Shown: in pieces, positions 1 through 8,285 of the stretch
How positions within the stretch are numbered: position 1 is the first letter of the stretch
Layout: each line of letters starts with the position of its first letter
Assembly (NCBI GenBank): GCA_030428885.1
Contig: JAUIEJ010000007.1
Coordinates: 62,001 to 126,000 of the forward strand
DNA length: 64,000 nt
Reading direction: 5' to 3'
From: Gemmatimonadota bacterium
GTDB taxonomy: Bacteria; Gemmatimonadota; Gemmatimonadetes; Longimicrobiales; Gaopeijiaceae
Notes under the pieces: model-generated
What the model was told of the DNA's origin: nothing
Databases searched by the model: none
Seen by the model: only the letters and a program-made list of their open reading frames with translations
Translations under genes and position numbers: made by a program

Positions 1-337
1 CCGAGTGGGGATCCACGGCGATCCGCACCGCCTCGGCCTGGGAGCCGTCGGGGTGGGGCCACCAGTCGACGCCCGTCACCGTGCCCGAGGCCGAGGCGTG
101 GATGGGCACCGACACGTACCCCTGGGCCTCGCCCACCTTGTCGCCCCGCTCCACCCGCTGCCCGGGCTGCACCAGCAGCCGGGCCGGCGCCCCGGCGTGT
201 TGCCGCAGGGGCAGCACGATCTCGTCGGGAAACGGCATGCGGCGGATCGGGTGGGAAGCCGTGGCCTCCTTGTGATCCGGCGGGTGGACTCCGTGCCGGA
301 AGCCCCCCTTCAGCCAGCCGTCGAGCAGCGTGATCAC
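1..337 (-). CDS. rnfC: Electron transport complex subunit RnfC, N-terminal part (runs off left edge)
   Basis: Only the first 112 codons lie inside the window. The reading frame starts with GTG at 337, eight bases after a clear GAGGAG ribosome binding site. The N-terminus carries the family signature GVHPPDHKE followed by PIRRMPFPDEIVLPLRQH and a biotinyl/lipoyl-like loop (VQPGQRVERGDKVGEAQG), as in RnfC and the related NqrA fold. RnfC is the peripheral Fe-S/NADH-side subunit of the Rnf complex, which couples ferredoxin oxidation to ion transport. The gene begins 28 bases after the pyruvate:ferredoxin oxidoreductase stop, in the same direction, so it is probably part of that operon. The remaining rnf genes are presumably further left; this cannot be seen here. 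Confidence 0.88.
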   Translation of the reverse strand, partial: MITLLDGWLKGGFRHGVHPPDHKEATASHPIRRMPFPDEIVLPLRQHAGAPARLLVQPGQRVERGDKVGEAQGYVSVPIHASASGTVTGVDWWPHPDGSQAEAVRIAVDPHS

Positions 338-365
338 CGGGTCGTCTCCTCGGTTCCGGGCCGGG

Positions 366-3300
366 TCAGTTGAACGGCTCGGCCCGCTTGGTCCACTTCT
401 CCAGGTCCTTCTCCTTCGGGTTGAGCGGGGTGCCGGGGTGGATGATGGCTGCGGGGCACTTCTCGGCGGCCTGCACCAGTTGGGCGAACGTGCCCGCCTT
501 CGGGTCCTGGATGTAGGCCTGTTTGGATCCGTTGTAGGCGAACATCTGGCCGTTGATGTTGATGCACTCGTTGCACGAGGTGCACATGGGCGTGTCGATC
601 CACGGCTCCAGGGCCAGGCCGTCGTCCTCGTCGTCGGCCTCGACCTCCACCGCCGGGACGGACTCGGGCGCGACCGGGGCCTCCACCGCAGCGGGCGCCG
701 CCGTGGCCGCGGGTGCCCCCGCCCCGTTGCCCGAGCCGTTGCCGCCCGTGCCGCCACCCAGCTCCAGTCCCGCCACGTCGTCGGCGGTCACGGGGGCCAG
801 GGGCGAGGCGAAGGCCTGGGACAGCAGGTCCTGCACCGTCCGCTCTCCCCCGCCGTGGGCCAGGAGTCCCTGAGCCATGCGCCGGGCCACCGCCGCCGGC
901 AGATCGGCCCGGAGTCGGGCCATCTTCGCCTCGTACTCGGCCTGGAGTTCCAGGACCCGGGTCTCGAAGCGCGCCTGGGCCTCGTCGTTCATGCGCTCCC
1001 GCACGTCGTCGGGCACGTCGAGACCCGCGAGTTCCCGGATCTGGTGCCAGAAGTTGAGGCGCTCTTCGGCGAGGAAGACGATCTCCTTCGACACCGCCAC
1101 CCGCGACCGCCTCCGCGCCTTGTCCAGGGTCCAGATGTAGGGCCGCTTGCCGTGGCGCTCGTCGGCGGGGAGGGCGATGAACTCGTGGAAGAGCACGTGG
1201 GCGTCGTCGTCCCACTCGTCCCGCTTCAGCACCTTGAAGTGTTTCCGGAAGCGGGTCTCGGTGAAGGCCCAGTCGGCGATGGTGAGGGGGAAGTCGTGGG
1301 ACTGCTCCGCACCCGCGTCGTCCACGTAGGTCAGGGTGTAGGTGGGCCAGGTCTCGTCCAACGCCGGGTTGCCGTCCAGGGTCAGGCAGTCGGCGATGTC
1401 CCGGCCCCCGTCGGGATCGTAGGTGAGGAACGGGAAGGCCCGGCTCTCCAGGGCAAGCTTGGCCGCCTCCGGCGCCCACTCGTCGGGCAATCCGTGCTCC
1501 ACGGGGCAGGGCGTGTAGATGTTGAACAGCGCCGGCCGCCGGGAATTGAGCCCCTTCACCACTCCCTGCATGAGGTGCGAAGCCAGGGCCTGGGACGACT
1601 GGTGGATGAACACCCCGCGGTGGGCCAGGGCGATGTACGACAGTTCCTTCCGCACCTCCTCCTTGCCGTGCTGGGCTTTGCCCCAGGCGCTCATGTCGGC
1701 CACCTGGCCCGTGAACCCCGAGGTGCAGGCCTGGCCGCCGGTGTTGGAATACACCTGGGTGTCCAGGACCAGGACCCGGATCGGCTTCCCGCTGGCCATG
1801 AGGCGCGAGAGGTTCTGGAACCCGATGTCGAGCATGGCCCCGTCGCCGCCGATGGTGAGGATCGGCGGGCACATCTTGAACTCCTCGTCGTCCAGGCCCT
1901 TCCAGTCGAGGGCGGCCCAGGCCAGTTCGTCGCGCTCGGAGTCGTAGCTGCCGTCCAGCAGCGCTTCCGCCCGCCGAACCTGCACGAAGCCGTCCACCAT
2001 CTTCCGCATGTGGCCCTCGAACACACCCACGGCGATGCTGGGCGCATCCTGGAAGAGGTGGTTCACCCAGGGGAAGGGATAGGGGTTGTACGGGTAGGTG
2101 CTGCCCCACACCGACGAACACCCGGTGGAGTTGGTGATGCCCACCGGCGCCCGTCCCCGACCGCTGGGCCCCTTCTCGTAACGCCAGCGCAGGTCCTGCA
2201 GACCGCTGCGCGTGCGGTTCATGCGATCGGCCAGGGCCCGGACGTCGGCGGGGAGTTCCACCGTCGTGGCGCCCTCGGCGGCCTCGTCGGGGCTCGCGTG
2301 CTCGGCCACCAGCCCCCGGACCTTGCCGTCGAGTTCCTGGATCAGGCGATCCAGCTTCTGGGCGAAAGCCTTCACCCGCGGCTGCATGACGGCCTCGATG
2401 GTGCTCACCACGAGGTGCACGGCCGTCTTTTCACCGCAGCCCATGCAGGCGCCGTCGCCCCCGGCCATGGACCGGTAGTTTTCCTTCTTGAGGAGCAGCG
2501 ACGACAGCACGCCGATGCCCTCGTCGAGGTCGGCCACGTTCACGTACCGGTCGGGCGTGTCCGGGAGGGTCTCCCAGAAGGACCAGTTGCGCCGGAGGCG
2601 ATCGACGATTTCCTCTTCCTGCCGTACCGTCACCAGGGCCTGCTCGGGGCACACCTCGACGCAGATGTTGCAGCCCTTGCAGGCTTCGGGGTTGATGGTG
2701 ATGGACAGCAGGCCGCCGGCCCCCTTCTCCTTCCGCTCGGGCACGTCGAAGAAGGGCACCGTCTTCGCCGCCGGGAATTCGGCCAGCACGCCGTAGACCG
2801 AGGCCCATTCCTCGTCGAGCTGGGCCCGTCGGTCGGGGTCCCAGCCGAGCTTGTCGGCCACGGCGGCGTAGGCCGTGGCGGCGACATCGGCGAAGGTGTG
2901 GAACGGCGCCCCCTGGAGGATCTTGCGGGACTCCCGGGCGATGTGTTTCGACACCTGCTTCACCCGGTCCTTCGGCGTGCCGTTGGCGGCGTAGGCCACG
3001 GCCCGGTCGATGAGGTCCTCCACCGGGGTGACCAGCCCCGGAATGGCGGCGTCGGGACACTGCATCCAGCACTGGCTGCATCCCGTGCACTTCTCGGCGA
3101 TGAAGTCGGGCACCTCGAAGCGGATGTTGGTCATGTCCCGGACGGCGCTGGTGGCCGCGGGAATGGCGCTGATGGCCGCGAAGGGGTCGGCGATGCCGTC
3201 CTGACCCACGGCGCACACGGCGCACACCTGTTCGAAGAACCGACCCGGGTCGGCGATGCCCTGCTCGGCGGGCACGTCCATCTGCGACGGCATGTGGGCC

Positions 3301-5456
3301 GCTGGAGCGTGGGTCGCCTCGTCGGCGCCGGCGTCGTCCACCGGCACCACGTCGACCAGTTCGTCGAAGCCCCGGCGGATCACCCGCACGTTGTCCTGGA
3401 CGACCTGGTCGCCCTTCTTGCCGAACTTCTTCCGCATCTGGTCTTCGATGCCCTCGAAGAGGCGGGCCTCGCTCATGCCCTCCTTCTCCAGGACCGGGCT
3501 GGCCTTGAAGAAGGCCCCCATGAAGGCCGCGCCCTGCATGCGATAGCGCAGTTCCGCGTCGCTGGCCTCGTCGTTGGCGATGCCGAAGCCGTCGAGGGCG
3601 TACACCGAGATGTTCCGGTCCCGGATGTCGCGGCGGATGTACTCGGGGAAGCTTCGCCACACCTCGTCGGCGGGGCGGTCGCTCTGGATGACGAAGACGC
3701 CCCCCGGGGCCAACCCGGCCAGGGGGTTGGAGTGCTTGAAGACGTTGCCGTCGGGAGAGAGTACCACGTTGACGTACTTCAGCTCGGCGTTGGGCCGCAC
3801 TTCCTCGTGGCTCAACACGGCGTAGAAGGTCGTGGGCTGTCCCTTCTTCTCCGACCCGTACTTGGGATTGGCCTTCACGTGCATGCCGAAGAGCTCGAAG
3901 GCCGTGAGCGCCACGTTCTTGCCCATGGTGATGGCGCCCCACCCCCCCACCGAGTGGATGCGGAGCGAGATGGCATCCTTCGGGAGCAGGTTGATCTGGG
4001 GCGACGGCGGCAGCGCTCGCTCCCCGATGTCCGGATAGGCTTCCTCGAGCTGGTCCTGCCACACCTGGAGCTTGGGCAGTCGGGTGTTCTTCCGGATGAA
4101 GTCCACGCCGATGTAGTAGTGGCGACGGTGGCGGGAGCCGTTCTGCATGTGCTCCACGGCGGCGACGAGGTCGCCTCCCTGGAGGTCCCGGGACCCGAAC
4201 CCGAAGCCCGCGGCCCAGAAGTCGGGGACCTCGTCGGGCATGAGAGCGGGAAGCTCGGGGAACGGACGGGGTCCCTCGGCGTCCTTGCCGAAGGGGAACC
4301 GGCGAATGGCCGGCCCCCGGTCCACGCGCCCGTTCTCCAGCGCCTGCCCCATGGCGGCCCGGATCTCCCGGAGCAGCGGCGGGTCCACGGCCAGAGGCTG
4401 GTCGAGCCGCTCCAGCACCGTGACGCCCTTCTTGCCGGCCAGCATGCGGGCGATGAGCCCCGCGGGGAACGGCCGGAACATGGTGACGTTGAGCACGCCG
4501 GCCTTCACGCCCTTCGACCGCAGGTGGTCCACCACCGCTTCGGCGTTGGGCACCACCGTCCCCATTCCCGCCAGAACCCACTCGGCGTCGTCGAGACGGT
4601 ACCCCTGCACCCGCGCGTACCGGCGGCCGGTGAGGGCGGCGTACTCCTCGAACGCCCGGTCGGCGAGTTCCCGGACGTGGTCGAAGTAGAACGGCCGCTG
4701 GGCCGCCACGCCCTGTGCGTAGGCGTCCTGGTTCTGGACCACCCCCAGCATGGCGGGATAGTCCAGGTCGAACAGCTCGGGCACCCGGCGACGGGTGTCG
4801 CCGAAGACCAGGCGCTGGGCCGGCGTAGGCGCCTCGATGCGGTCGGAGGGGTCGCCCAGGTAGTCCCGGATCAGATCGGGCTCGGGAAGGAGCAGGTCCT
4901 CGATGACGTGGCTCGTCAGGAATCCGTCCTGGGCACTGATTCCCGGGGTGAGCGACAGCTCGGCGATGCGGTGGGCGATGAGGGTCATGTCGGCCACTTC
5001 CTGCACGTTCTTCGAGAACAACTGGAAGAAGCCGGTGTCGTCCACGGCGTGGTAGTCGTCGTGGCCCGCGTGCACGTTCAGGGCGTGCTTGGTCATGGCC
5101 CGGGCCGCCACGTTGAGCACGTACGGCAGGCGCTTGCCCGAGGCCGCGTACAGCGACTCGTGCATGTAGGCGATGCCCTGCCCGCTGGAGAAGTTGGTGG
5201 AGCGCAGTCCGGTCATGCTCATGCCGGCGGTGACGCCCGCCGCCGCGTGCTCCCCCTCGGGCTCGAAGAAGATGAGCCGACGCCCGAAGACGTTCTGCTT
5301 CCCGGCCGCCACGGCCACGGCCCATCCCTCGCCCATCTGGGTGGAGGGCGTGATGGGGTAGGCCCCCGCCGCCTCGCTGGCGTGGGTCTCGGCGTGGACG
5401 ACCGCCTCGCTGCCGTCGCATGCGAAGGGGATTCCGGGATACTGGACCGTGCTCAT
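366..5456 (-). CDS. nifJ: Oversized pyruvate:ferredoxin (flavodoxin) oxidoreductase, NifJ type, with C-terminal ferredoxin-like domain
   Basis: This single-chain 2-oxoacid oxidoreductase has 1,696 residues, whereas family members are usually near 1,200. The ATG overlaps the rnfB stop (ATGA) and has a GAGGTG site six bases upstream. Domain order is the pyrimidine-binding alpha domain (EAAGAYPITPSTQMGE), the gamma domain (VGGWGAITMGKNVAL), two [4Fe-4S] motifs near residues 789 (CTGCSQC) and 929 (CKGCNIC), and the thiamine diphosphate domain with MGCGEK near 1005, GGDGAMLDIG near 1205 and NTGGQACTSG near 1242. Beyond the usual end lies about 400 extra residues: a charged helical stretch, an Ala/Pro/Gly linker and a last domain with CTSCNEC near 1627 and a later CP. 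That resembles a single-cluster ferredoxin. The likely reaction is pyruvate plus CoA to acetyl-CoA, CO2 and reduced ferredoxin; substrate is inferred. Confidence 0.9.
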   Translation of the reverse strand: MSTVQYPGIPFACDGSEAVVHAETHASEAAGAYPITPSTQMGEGWAVAVAAGKQNVFGRRLIFFEPEGEHAAAGVTAGMSMTGLRSTNFSSGQGIAYMHESLYAASGKRLPYVLNVAARAMTKHALNVHAGHDDYHAVDDTGFFQLFSKNVQEVADMTLIAHRIAELSLTPGISAQDGFLTSHVIEDLLLPEPDLIRDYLGDPSDRIEAPTPAQRLVFGDTRRRVPELFDLDYPAMLGVVQNQDAYAQGVAAQRPFYFDHVRELADRAFEEYAALTGRRYARVQGYRLDDAEWVLAGMGTVVPNAEAVVDHLRSKGVKAGVLNVTMFRPFPAGLIARMLAGKKGVTVLERLDQPLAVDPPLLREIRAAMGQALENGRVDRGPAIRRFPFGKDAEGPRPFPELPALMPDEVPDFWAAGFGFGSRDLQGGDLVAAVEHMQNGSRHRRHYYIGVDFIRKNTRLPKLQVWQDQLEEAYPDIGERALPPSPQINLLPKDAISLRIHSVGGWGAITMGKNVALTAFELFGMHVKANPKYGSEKKGQPTTFYAVLSHEEVRPNAELKYVNVVLSPDGNVFKHSNPLAGLAPGGVFVIQSDRPADEVWRSFPEYIRRDIRDRNISVYALDGFGIANDEASDAELRYRMQGAAFMGAFFKASPVLEKEGMSEARLFEGIEDQMRKKFGKKGDQVVQDNVRVIRRGFDELVDVVPVDDAGADEATHAPAAHMPSQMDVPAEQGIADPGRFFEQVCAVCAVGQDGIADPFAAISAIPAATSAVRDMTNIRFEVPDFIAEKCTGCSQCWMQCPDAAIPGLVTPVEDLIDRAVAYAANGTPKDRVKQVSKHIARESRKILQGAPFHTFADVAATAYAAVADKLGWDPDRRAQLDEEWASVYGVLAEFPAAKTVPFFDVPERKEKGAGGLLSITINPEACKGCNICVEVCPEQALVTVRQEEEIVDRLRRNWSFWETLPDTPDRYVNVADLDEGIGVLSSLLLKKENYRSMAGGDGACMGCGEKTAVHLVVSTIEAVMQPRVKAFAQKLDRLIQELDGKVRGLVAEHASPDEAAEGATTVELPADVRALADRMNRTRSGLQDLRWRYEKGPSGRGRAPVGITNSTGCSSVWGSTYPYNPYPFPWVNHLFQDAPSIAVGVFEGHMRKMVDGFVQVRRAEALLDGSYDSERDELAWAALDWKGLDDEEFKMCPPILTIGGDGAMLDIGFQNLSRLMASGKPIRVLVLDTQVYSNTGGQACTSGFTGQVADMSAWGKAQHGKEEVRKELSYIALAHRGVFIHQSSQALASHLMQGVVKGLNSRRPALFNIYTPCPVEHGLPDEWAPEAAKLALESRAFPFLTYDPDGGRDIADCLTLDGNPALDETWPTYTLTYVDDAGAEQSHDFPLTIADWAFTETRFRKHFKVLKRDEWDDDAHVLFHEFIALPADERHGKRPYIWTLDKARRRSRVAVSKEIVFLAEERLNFWHQIRELAGLDVPDDVRERMNDEAQARFETRVLELQAEYEAKMARLRADLPAAVARRMAQGLLAHGGGERTVQDLLSQAFASPLAPVTADDVAGLELGGGTGGNGSGNGAGAPAATAAPAAVEAPVAPESVPAVEVEADDEDDGLALEPWIDTPMCTSCNECININGQMFAYNGSKQAYIQDPKAGTFAQLVQAAEKCPAAIIHPGTPLNPKEKDLEKWTKRAEPFN

Positions 5457-6310
5457 ACCGTCACCTCGTTGCCGGCCGGGAGATCGAGGACGGGAAACTG
5501 GCGTCCCTCGATCCAGACGATGGCCCCGGTCGGGCATCGCTCCACGGCCTTCGGATTCGCGAGTTCGATCTGTTGGTAGTCCACCACCGCCACACCCCGG
5601 TCCATGTGGATCAGACCGGGGGCGGCGTCCTGCACGCACCGTTTGCACGCGGTGCACGCCACACTGCAGACGGCCTCGGCGGCGTCTCCGTCCAGGAGGT
5701 TGCGGCACTGGACCAGGAGGGGCGCGTCGAGGGGAAGGAGAACGAAGAGGTCGAGGGGGCACGCCACGACGCAGTCGTTGCAGGCGGTGCACCGGGCCGG
5801 ATCCACCACCGGAAGGTCGGTGGCGCTCATCCGGATGGCGTCGAAGTCGCACGCCACGGCGCAGTCGGCCAGCCCGAGGCAGCCCCAGGAGCAGGCCTTT
5901 CCACCGCCCCCCACCGCCGCCGCCGCCGCACAGCTCTCGATGCCCACGTAGTCCGCCTTGCGGCGGGCCACGTCCGAGCCCCCCGCGCACAGGAGCCGGG
6001 CCACGCGCTTGTCCGCCTCGCCGGCGTCCACGCCCAGGAAGGCCGCCACGTCGTCCAGCTCCACCTCGCCCATGACCGTGCACCCCGCCGGGGCCACGGC
6101 CCCACCCAGGGCGGCCTCGGCGAAGGCCCGGCAGCCCGCGAACCCGCAGGCCCCGCAGTTGGCCCCGGGAAGGAGGTCGGCGAGCTCGTCGAGGCGCGGG
6201 TCCTCATCCACCCGGAAACGGGCGTTGGCCAGGGCGATGAGGGCCCCGAAGGTGACCCCCACGCCGCCCAGGATGGCGACGGAGGCGAGGACGGCGGAGG
6301 GCGCGAGCAT
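5453..6310 (-). CDS. rnfB: Rnf electron transport complex subunit RnfB
   Basis: This 285-residue protein matches RnfB. A single membrane helix occupies residues 5-28. It is followed by the Fe-S domain motif GANCGACGFAGC (about 49-60) with a later cysteine, and then ferredoxin-type clusters including CTACNDCVVACP and CTACKRC. RnfB takes electrons from reduced ferredoxin and hands them to the membrane subunits. Its stop overlaps the start of the nifJ-type gene, and it begins six bases after the upstream 341-residue gene, so translation is coupled. Placing rnfB between two 2-oxoacid:ferredoxin oxidoreductases suggests direct channelling of electrons from these enzymes into Rnf; that is inference from gene order. 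Confidence 0.9.
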   Translation of the reverse strand: MLAPSAVLASVAILGGVGVTFGALIALANARFRVDEDPRLDELADLLPGANCGACGFAGCRAFAEAALGGAVAPAGCTVMGEVELDDVAAFLGVDAGEADKRVARLLCAGGSDVARRKADYVGIESCAAAAAVGGGGKACSWGCLGLADCAVACDFDAIRMSATDLPVVDPARCTACNDCVVACPLDLFVLLPLDAPLLVQCRNLLDGDAAEAVCSVACTACKRCVQDAAPGLIHMDRGVAVVDYQQIELANPKAVERCPTGAIVWIEGRQFPVLDLPAGNEVTV

Positions 6311-6316
6311 GGGACT

Positions 6317-7342
6317 CTAGAGGCCGGCCAGGTCGGTTCGAGCCAGGAGCCACGCCGCCAGACGATCGGCGGCGTCGTCCCCCCCGGGGGTCGCGTCGGG
6401 CGTGGCCGCCGGGTCGCCCGGCGCCCCGCCCCCCACCGGCGGCGTGGCCAGCTCCACGAGATGCCGCAGGTCGGCGGCGTGGACCCGGCTGCGGCCCGGC
6501 CCCTCCAGTTCGGCCAGACGGGTCTGGAGGGCCTCGAGGCCGCCGTCCACCGTCATGCGCTCCCACGGGCGGGCCCCAGCCGCGGGGTCGTGGACGAACG
6601 AGACGGCGCCCGAGCCGTCCTGCACCCAGGCCACCACGCCGGGCCCGTCGTGGGCGGCCAGGCGGTTCAGCATGGCGGCGTCGGCGCTCTGGGCCACGAA
6701 CACCCCGTGTCCCACCAGGCGGGCCAGGGGGGCCGGTGTGGTGGGGCCGTCCACCACCAGAGCGATCCGGACGGTCCCGTCGAGATACTCCGAGAGCCCG
6801 CCGGCCCGGAGGTCGGCGCCCCCGACGTGCACCACCAGGGGTGGCGCCATGCGGCGCTCCCCCGCCGTCCACCGATGGAACGGGTAGGGGTGGAGGAGCA
6901 CGTGATCCTTGTCGGGGTCGTACCGGTGGGCCCGGGCCTTCTCCACGGCATGGGCCACGCCGAACGCCCGGCCCAGATGGGCCAGGGCATCCCGGACCGT
7001 ATCTCTCAGGTCGCCCCCGGGAGGCACGTCCACCCGGAAGCGGCCGCCCCCGCTGGACGCCAGTTCGGTGAACAGGTCGTGGGCCGTGTCCATGAGATGG
7101 TGGGTCAGGGGATCCGGGGCCTCCTCCACCTTCAGGAGTCCGGCCATGCGCGCGGCGTCGATGCGTCCGCGGGCGAAGGTCCCCAGCTCCCGGGCCAGGG
7201 CGTCGGCCGGGTCCCGGGCCTCGTCGAGGTGGAGTCGGGCCGAGCGGATCTCTTCGTCGGCGGTGGCCACCGCCGACCGGAAGGCTTCCCGAGGCGCCGA
7301 CAGGGCGTCGGCGGCGGTGCCGAGGCGTCGATCAGACGGCAT
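6317..7342 (-). CDS. Unrecognised 341-residue protein inside the kor-rnf-por operon
   Basis: I do not recognise this protein. It has no signal peptide, membrane helix or cysteine clusters, so it is probably a soluble cytoplasmic protein. The N-terminal 120 residues look helical and charged. The centre (about 165-235) reads like an alternating alpha/beta fold with strands such as PLVVHVGG, RIALVVDG and HGVFVAQS. The C-terminus holds an Ala/Pro/Gly-rich stretch before a short helix. The ATG lies inside the end of the korB-like gene and follows GAGGAG by about nine bases, so the two are translationally coupled. Position between korB and rnfB suggests an assembly, regulatory or docking role for the oxidoreductase-Rnf chain, but nothing in the sequence proves it. 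Confidence 0.8.
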   Translation of the reverse strand: MPSDRRLGTAADALSAPREAFRSAVATADEEIRSARLHLDEARDPADALARELGTFARGRIDAARMAGLLKVEEAPDPLTHHLMDTAHDLFTELASSGGGRFRVDVPPGGDLRDTVRDALAHLGRAFGVAHAVEKARAHRYDPDKDHVLLHPYPFHRWTAGERRMAPPLVVHVGGADLRAGGLSEYLDGTVRIALVVDGPTTPAPLARLVGHGVFVAQSADAAMLNRLAAHDGPGVVAWVQDGSGAVSFVHDPAAGARPWERMTVDGGLEALQTRLAELEGPGRSRVHAADLRHLVELATPPVGGGAPGDPAATPDATPGGDDAADRLAAWLLARTDLAGL

Positions 7343-8285
7343 AGCGGTCGAACTCCTCTTCGAGGATGCGGATCTTGTCGGCAGCCGTGTGATGCGGGAG
7401 GCTCCGGGTCTCCTCGTAGCGGGGGTGGCTTTCGTCCCGGAAGAAGAGGCCCAGCCGGATCTGGTTCATGTCCTCGGCCAGGGCCCGGGCTTCGTCCAGG
7501 TCGGACGGATCGTGGGGCCGCTTGTGCTCGAACATGGCGTCGATCTCCGGAGCCACGATGCCCTGATCGTGGACCAACAGCTCCACCATGCCCGGGTTCT
7601 TCACCGCCTCGCCGTACATGTCGGCGGTGAAATGGGGGCAGCGCTGGAGGATCCGCACGAACGAGAAGCCCCGGTGCCGGTACGCCGCCTTCAGGGTGGC
7701 GAAGAGGTGGGCGGGCACCCACTCGGCGGTCTGGGCCACGAACGAGGCGTTGGTCACCCCGAGGGTGGCCTCCAGGGGGTTCATGGCCGGGAGGTAGCTG
7801 CCCCGGGGCTGGGTGTTGGTGGAGTAGCCCTGGGGCGTGGTGGGCGAGGTCTGCTTCTTGGTGAGCCCGTAGATGTTGTTGTCCAGCAGCAGGGCCACCA
7901 TGTCGACGTTGTACCGGATCGCGTGGATCCAGTGGGCCGCCCCGATGGATACGCAGTCCCCGTCTCCCATGACCACGAACACCCGGAGCTCGGGCCGGGA
8001 CAGCTTCACCCCCGTGGACAACGGCAGCGCCCGACCGTGGATCCCGTGGAAGCCGTAGGTGGAGAGATAGTGGGGAAACCGGCTCGAGCAGCCGATGCCC
8101 GACACGAACACCGTGTTTTCAGGCTGAAGCTGTTCGTCGGCCAGGAGTCGCCGCACCGCGGTGAGGACCGAGTGGTCGCCGCACCCCGAACACCACCGGG
8201 CCACGGGCCCCTCGTAGTCGCCCATCTCGAAGTGGCGGTCGTCTTCCTCCTGGGCGAGATGGAAGACCGAGCACGAGCCGCTCAT
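7332..8285 (-). CDS. korB: 2-oxoacid:ferredoxin oxidoreductase beta subunit (KorB-like)
   Basis: The 317-residue product is the thiamine diphosphate-binding beta subunit of a 2-oxoacid:ferredoxin oxidoreductase, most like the 2-oxoglutarate (Kor) type. CSGCGDHS near residues 32-38, GIGCSSRFPHY, and a later isolated cysteine (LQRCPHF) fit the four ligands of the beta-subunit [4Fe-4S] cluster. VVMGDGDCVSIG and the downstream LDNNIYGLTKKQTSPT form the ThDP/Mg binding motif. The start has GGAGGT five bases upstream and overlaps the alpha-subunit stop by four bases. It should work with the fused gamma-alpha chain encoded just upstream to make an acyl-CoA and reduced ferredoxin. Exact substrate is inferred from family resemblance. 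Confidence 0.92.
   Translation of the reverse strand: MSGSCSVFHLAQEEDDRHFEMGDYEGPVARWCSGCGDHSVLTAVRRLLADEQLQPENTVFVSGIGCSSRFPHYLSTYGFHGIHGRALPLSTGVKLSRPELRVFVVMGDGDCVSIGAAHWIHAIRYNVDMVALLLDNNIYGLTKKQTSPTTPQGYSTNTQPRGSYLPAMNPLEATLGVTNASFVAQTAEWVPAHLFATLKAAYRHRGFSFVRILQRCPHFTADMYGEAVKNPGMVELLVHDQGIVAPEIDAMFEHKRPHDPSDLDEARALAEDMNQIRLGLFFRDESHPRYEETRSLPHHTAADKIRILEEEFDRYAV

Noticed and set aside
330-5579. A 1,749-residue open frame antisense to the PFOR gene
   Set aside because: It mirrors the GC-rich codon pattern of the real gene, shows no recognisable domain, and is rich in His/Arg/Pro/Gly as expected of a shadow frame.
5457-6083. PFOR reading frame extended upstream through rnfB
   Set aside because: The frame is simply open inside rnfB. 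The conserved domain begins at the ATG that overlaps the rnfB stop.
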